From contig JALOPA010000148.1 of the NCBI GenBank assembly GCA_025454125.1, positions 1-5,997 of the forward strand: 5,997 nucleotides of DNA, read 5' to 3'. The notes under the pieces were generated by a model. That model had not been told where the DNA came from. It did no database searches and was given only the letters and a program-made list of their open reading frames with translations. Of the stretch, positions 4,546-5,997 are shown in pieces. The stretch's first letter is position 1. Each line of letters opens with the position of its first letter. Origin of the DNA: Thermodesulfobacteriota bacterium (GTDB taxonomy: Bacteria; Desulfobacterota; DSM-4660; Desulfatiglandales; HGW-15). The translations under genes and the position numbers were made by a program.

Positions 4546-5823
4546 ATGACCGTCCCCCAAAAGTCATGCAACCTCAAAAGGATCAAATGGCTCCCCATTG
4601 TGCTCTGGGCTGCCTTCATCCTGGCGAACCCTGTCCCGGCCGCTTATCCGGAGGATTACATTTCAGTTCCCGGACTCATGGACCTCCGAACCACCTTCAG
4701 CGACGGGGCTCACAGCCCTGAAGATCTTGTCCTCATTGCACGCCTCAGAGGATTCCGCGTTCTTTTCTTCAACGACCACCACAGGGTGAAGATGACCTAC
4801 GGGATTTCCCCGTTCCGGAATGTTTTGAAATACAGCAAAGAACTCCCTTCCCTGATGACCCACGGCCCCGCGCTTTACCTCGGAGAGCTCGAACGGCTCT
4901 CCCGGCGGAATCCGGACATGATTCTTGTTCCGGGATCCATCCTGTCCCCTTTCTATTACTGGTCCGGGTCGTGGTTCAGAGGAAATCTCACGGCTCACAA
5001 CTACGACAGGAAAATCCTGGTCTTCAACCTGACGCCGTCTGAGCACTACGAGCGGGTCCCTGCTTTCAGCCCGTACGAAGGGGACCAGGGGATAGCTCCC
5101 TTCCAGGAAACAATCGACTACCTTCAGGAAAGAGGCGGGGTTGCCTTCTGGAACTATCCGGAACAGCGGTCGGGTATCCGGAAGCACGGTTTCGTGAACC
5201 TGAGCACCCTGCCCTGTCCCGAAGTGCTTCACGAGTCTTCAAACTACACCGGTTTTGCCGCGATTTACGGGGACCATATCACGGCCACGGATCCGGGCAA
5301 ACACTGGGACCGGGTCCTGACCGAATACTGCGATGGGAAAAGAGCGAAACCGGCCTGGGGAATTTCCACGGCTGATTTTCATGAAGACGGCAGGCTGGGC
5401 CTCAAGCTGGGAGCTTTCCCCACGACCTTTCTCGTCAAGGAATTCTCAAAACCCGCAATTCTCGATGCCCTCTGCAAGGGCAGGATGTATTGCTCGCGGG
5501 GGGACGGAAGGTCCTGGCCTCGGCTCGACTATTTCAATGTGCACGGACCCGAGGGCGGCAGGGCCCACATGGGGGAGACCCTCGTCACAGCGGGAATCCC
5601 CACGGTCAAATTCAGGGTCTCGTACCAGGGGGATGAAAAAGTGCCCATGACGATTCACGTGGTGAGGGGAGGGGCGCTGGTTCGAACCGTAACCGGGGAA
5701 ACGCCTCTGCAATTCGAAATCGGGGATGAGGGGGCGCCGGTCGGCCGCATGACCTATTTCCGCCTCGTGGACAGCCAAAAGCTTCTCGCCTCCAACCCCA
5801 TATTCGTGAAGAGGCGGGAATAA
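4546..5823 (+). CDS. Exported PHP-like protein with altered metal motif
   Basis: From ATG 4546 the product is 425 residues. Earlier in-frame starts (GTG 4468, ATG 4483) would add up to 26 residues, but none has a Shine-Dalgarno. ATG 4546 gives a normal signal peptide: basic region with KRIK, hydrophobic core WLPIVLWAAFILA (15-27) and a VPA-A cleavage site near residue 32. The mature protein begins with a PHP-like region (polymerase and histidinol phosphatase fold): LMDLRTTFSDGAHSPEDL (44-61), FFNDHH (74-79), ILVPG (126-130), a TAHN at 149-152, FWNYPE (201-206) and STADFHE (274-280). The canonical DLHxHT is replaced by DLRTTF and the usual NHP-type His by Tyr204, so catalytic activity is uncertain. 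The last 80 residues look like a beta-sandwich. It is probably periplasmic or exported; the substrate is unknown, a phosphoester or saccharide being possible. Family placement is by motif reading. Confidence 0.8.
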   Translation: MTVPQKSCNLKRIKWLPIVLWAAFILANPVPAAYPEDYISVPGLMDLRTTFSDGAHSPEDLVLIARLRGFRVLFFNDHHRVKMTYGISPFRNVLKYSKELPSLMTHGPALYLGELERLSRRNPDMILVPGSILSPFYYWSGSWFRGNLTAHNYDRKILVFNLTPSEHYERVPAFSPYEGDQGIAPFQETIDYLQERGGVAFWNYPEQRSGIRKHGFVNLSTLPCPEVLHESSNYTGFAAIYGDHITATDPGKHWDRVLTEYCDGKRAKPAWGISTADFHEDGRLGLKLGAFPTTFLVKEFSKPAILDALCKGRMYCSRGDGRSWPRLDYFNVHGPEGGRAHMGETLVTAGIPTVKFRVSYQGDEKVPMTIHVVRGGALVRTVTGETPLQFEIGDEGAPVGRMTYFRLVDSQKLLASNPIFVKRRE

Positions 5824-5827
5824 AGCA

Positions 5828-5862
5828 TTTTTGATTTTTGATTTGCGATTTGCGATTGGAGA
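5828..5862 (+). repeat. Five-unit TTNNNGA heptad array, left
   Basis: Five head-to-tail seven-base units: TTTTTGA, TTTTTGA, TTTGCGA, TTTGCGA, TTGGAGA. Every unit starts TT and ends GA, with three variable central bases. The array starts four bases after the preceding stop codon. Confidence 0.85.
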
Positions 5863-5894
5863 ACCTTCCAAAAAGAGATAGTATCCCAATTGAA

Positions 5895-5910
5895 CCGGCC
5901 CTGGGGCCGG
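5895..5910. other. GC-rich hairpin between the heptad arrays
   Basis: CCGGCC (5895-5900) and GGCCGG (5905-5910) are perfect inverted repeats around CTGG. Neither strand has a following T tract, so it is not a standard terminator; it may be the apex of a larger palindrome formed by the flanking arrays. Confidence 0.55.
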
Positions 5911-5914
5911 AAGA

Positions 5915-5949
5915 TCCAAAATCTAAAATCGGCAATCTAAAATCGAAAA
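5915..5949 (-). repeat. Five-unit heptad array, right, opposite orientation
   Basis: Read on the - strand the five units are TTTTCGA, TTTTAGA, TTGCCGA, TTTTAGA and TTTTGGA, the same TTNNNGA grammar as the left array, same unit count and length, but inverted. Aligned arm to arm, 26 of 35 positions agree. It ends six bases before the start codon of the next gene. Confidence 0.85.
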
Positions 5950-5955
5950 TTCCTT

Positions 5956-5997
5956 ATGTGCGGAATTTGCGGGAAAATTGATTTCACCGGGAAGACA
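5956..5997 (+). CDS. Start of an asparagine synthetase-type gene (partial)
   Basis: Only 14 codons are present before the window ends: MCGICGKIDFTGKT. The MCGI(C/A)G start is the signature of the class II glutamine amidotransferase domain, in which Cys2 becomes the N-terminal nucleophile that takes ammonia from glutamine. Among proteins starting this way, asparagine synthetase (glutamine-hydrolysing) or a relative acting in surface polysaccharide loci is most likely; glutamine-fructose-6-phosphate aminotransferase also starts MCGI but usually continues differently. There is no Shine-Dalgarno: the six bases before ATG are TTCCTT, and before that lies the heptad array. Same strand as the PHP-like gene, 132 bases apart. 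Confidence 0.75.
   Translation, partial: MCGICGKIDFTGKT

Noticed and set aside
4663..5232. A 189-codon - strand open frame opposite the PHP-like gene
   Set aside because: Shadow of the PHP-like coding region; Val/Arg/Glu-rich composition and no recognisable motif.
5828..5949. CRISPR array
   Set aside because: Units are seven bases with no unique spacers of CRISPR length, and no cas gene is present.

Overview
This 6 kb window is bacterial chromosome with moderate GC in the genes and sharply AT-rich spacers. The mix of proteins suggests a deltaproteobacterium-like organism (Desulfobacterota or Syntrophobacterota). The pointers are an HD-GYP protein with a VAD...SHRPYR motif, a TTG-started 66-residue XRE regulator, an exported PHP-like protein with an IDLRTTFSDG-type motif, and TTNNNGA heptad arrays between genes. 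This placement is inference from protein style; there is no rRNA or other marker in the window.

Left part (1-1769): a 309-base leader with no recognisable gene precedes two tightly linked small genes on the + strand. They encode a 125-residue charged coiled-coil protein and a 75-residue cysteine-containing protein that probably starts at a TTG. A 50-residue ribbon-helix-helix DNA-binding protein, below common ORF size cut-offs, lies on the - strand at 1098-1250. Divergent from it is an unrecognised 107-residue gene at 1446-1769, behind a leader with three successive inverted repeats, including a perfect 10 bp one.

Middle (1770-3076): an AT-rich spacer carries a nested palindrome, an operator-like dyad and a good sigma70-type promoter. 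It leads to a small XRE regulator and then an HD-GYP protein, a predicted cyclic-di-GMP phosphodiesterase that retains its metal ligands.

Right part (3077-5997): a two-gene - strand operon encodes a metallo-beta-lactamase-fold hydrolase and, 4 bases downstream, a 146-residue protein of unknown function. It converges on the HD-GYP gene. Divergent from the hydrolase is an exported PHP-like protein whose canonical H-x-H metal motif is replaced by R-T-T. The 132-base spacer after it is almost filled by two five-unit heptad arrays in inverted orientation around a GC-rich hairpin. An asparagine-synthetase-type gene then begins (MCGICGKIDF...) and runs off the window.

The genes look like several short independent units, not one pathway. 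Cyclic-di-GMP signalling, two small DNA-binding regulators and polysaccharide- or surface-type functions are present, but no multi-gene undescribed system can be demonstrated. The most unusual features are the paired heptad arrays, the altered PHP active site, the short ribbon-helix-helix gene and the structured spacers.
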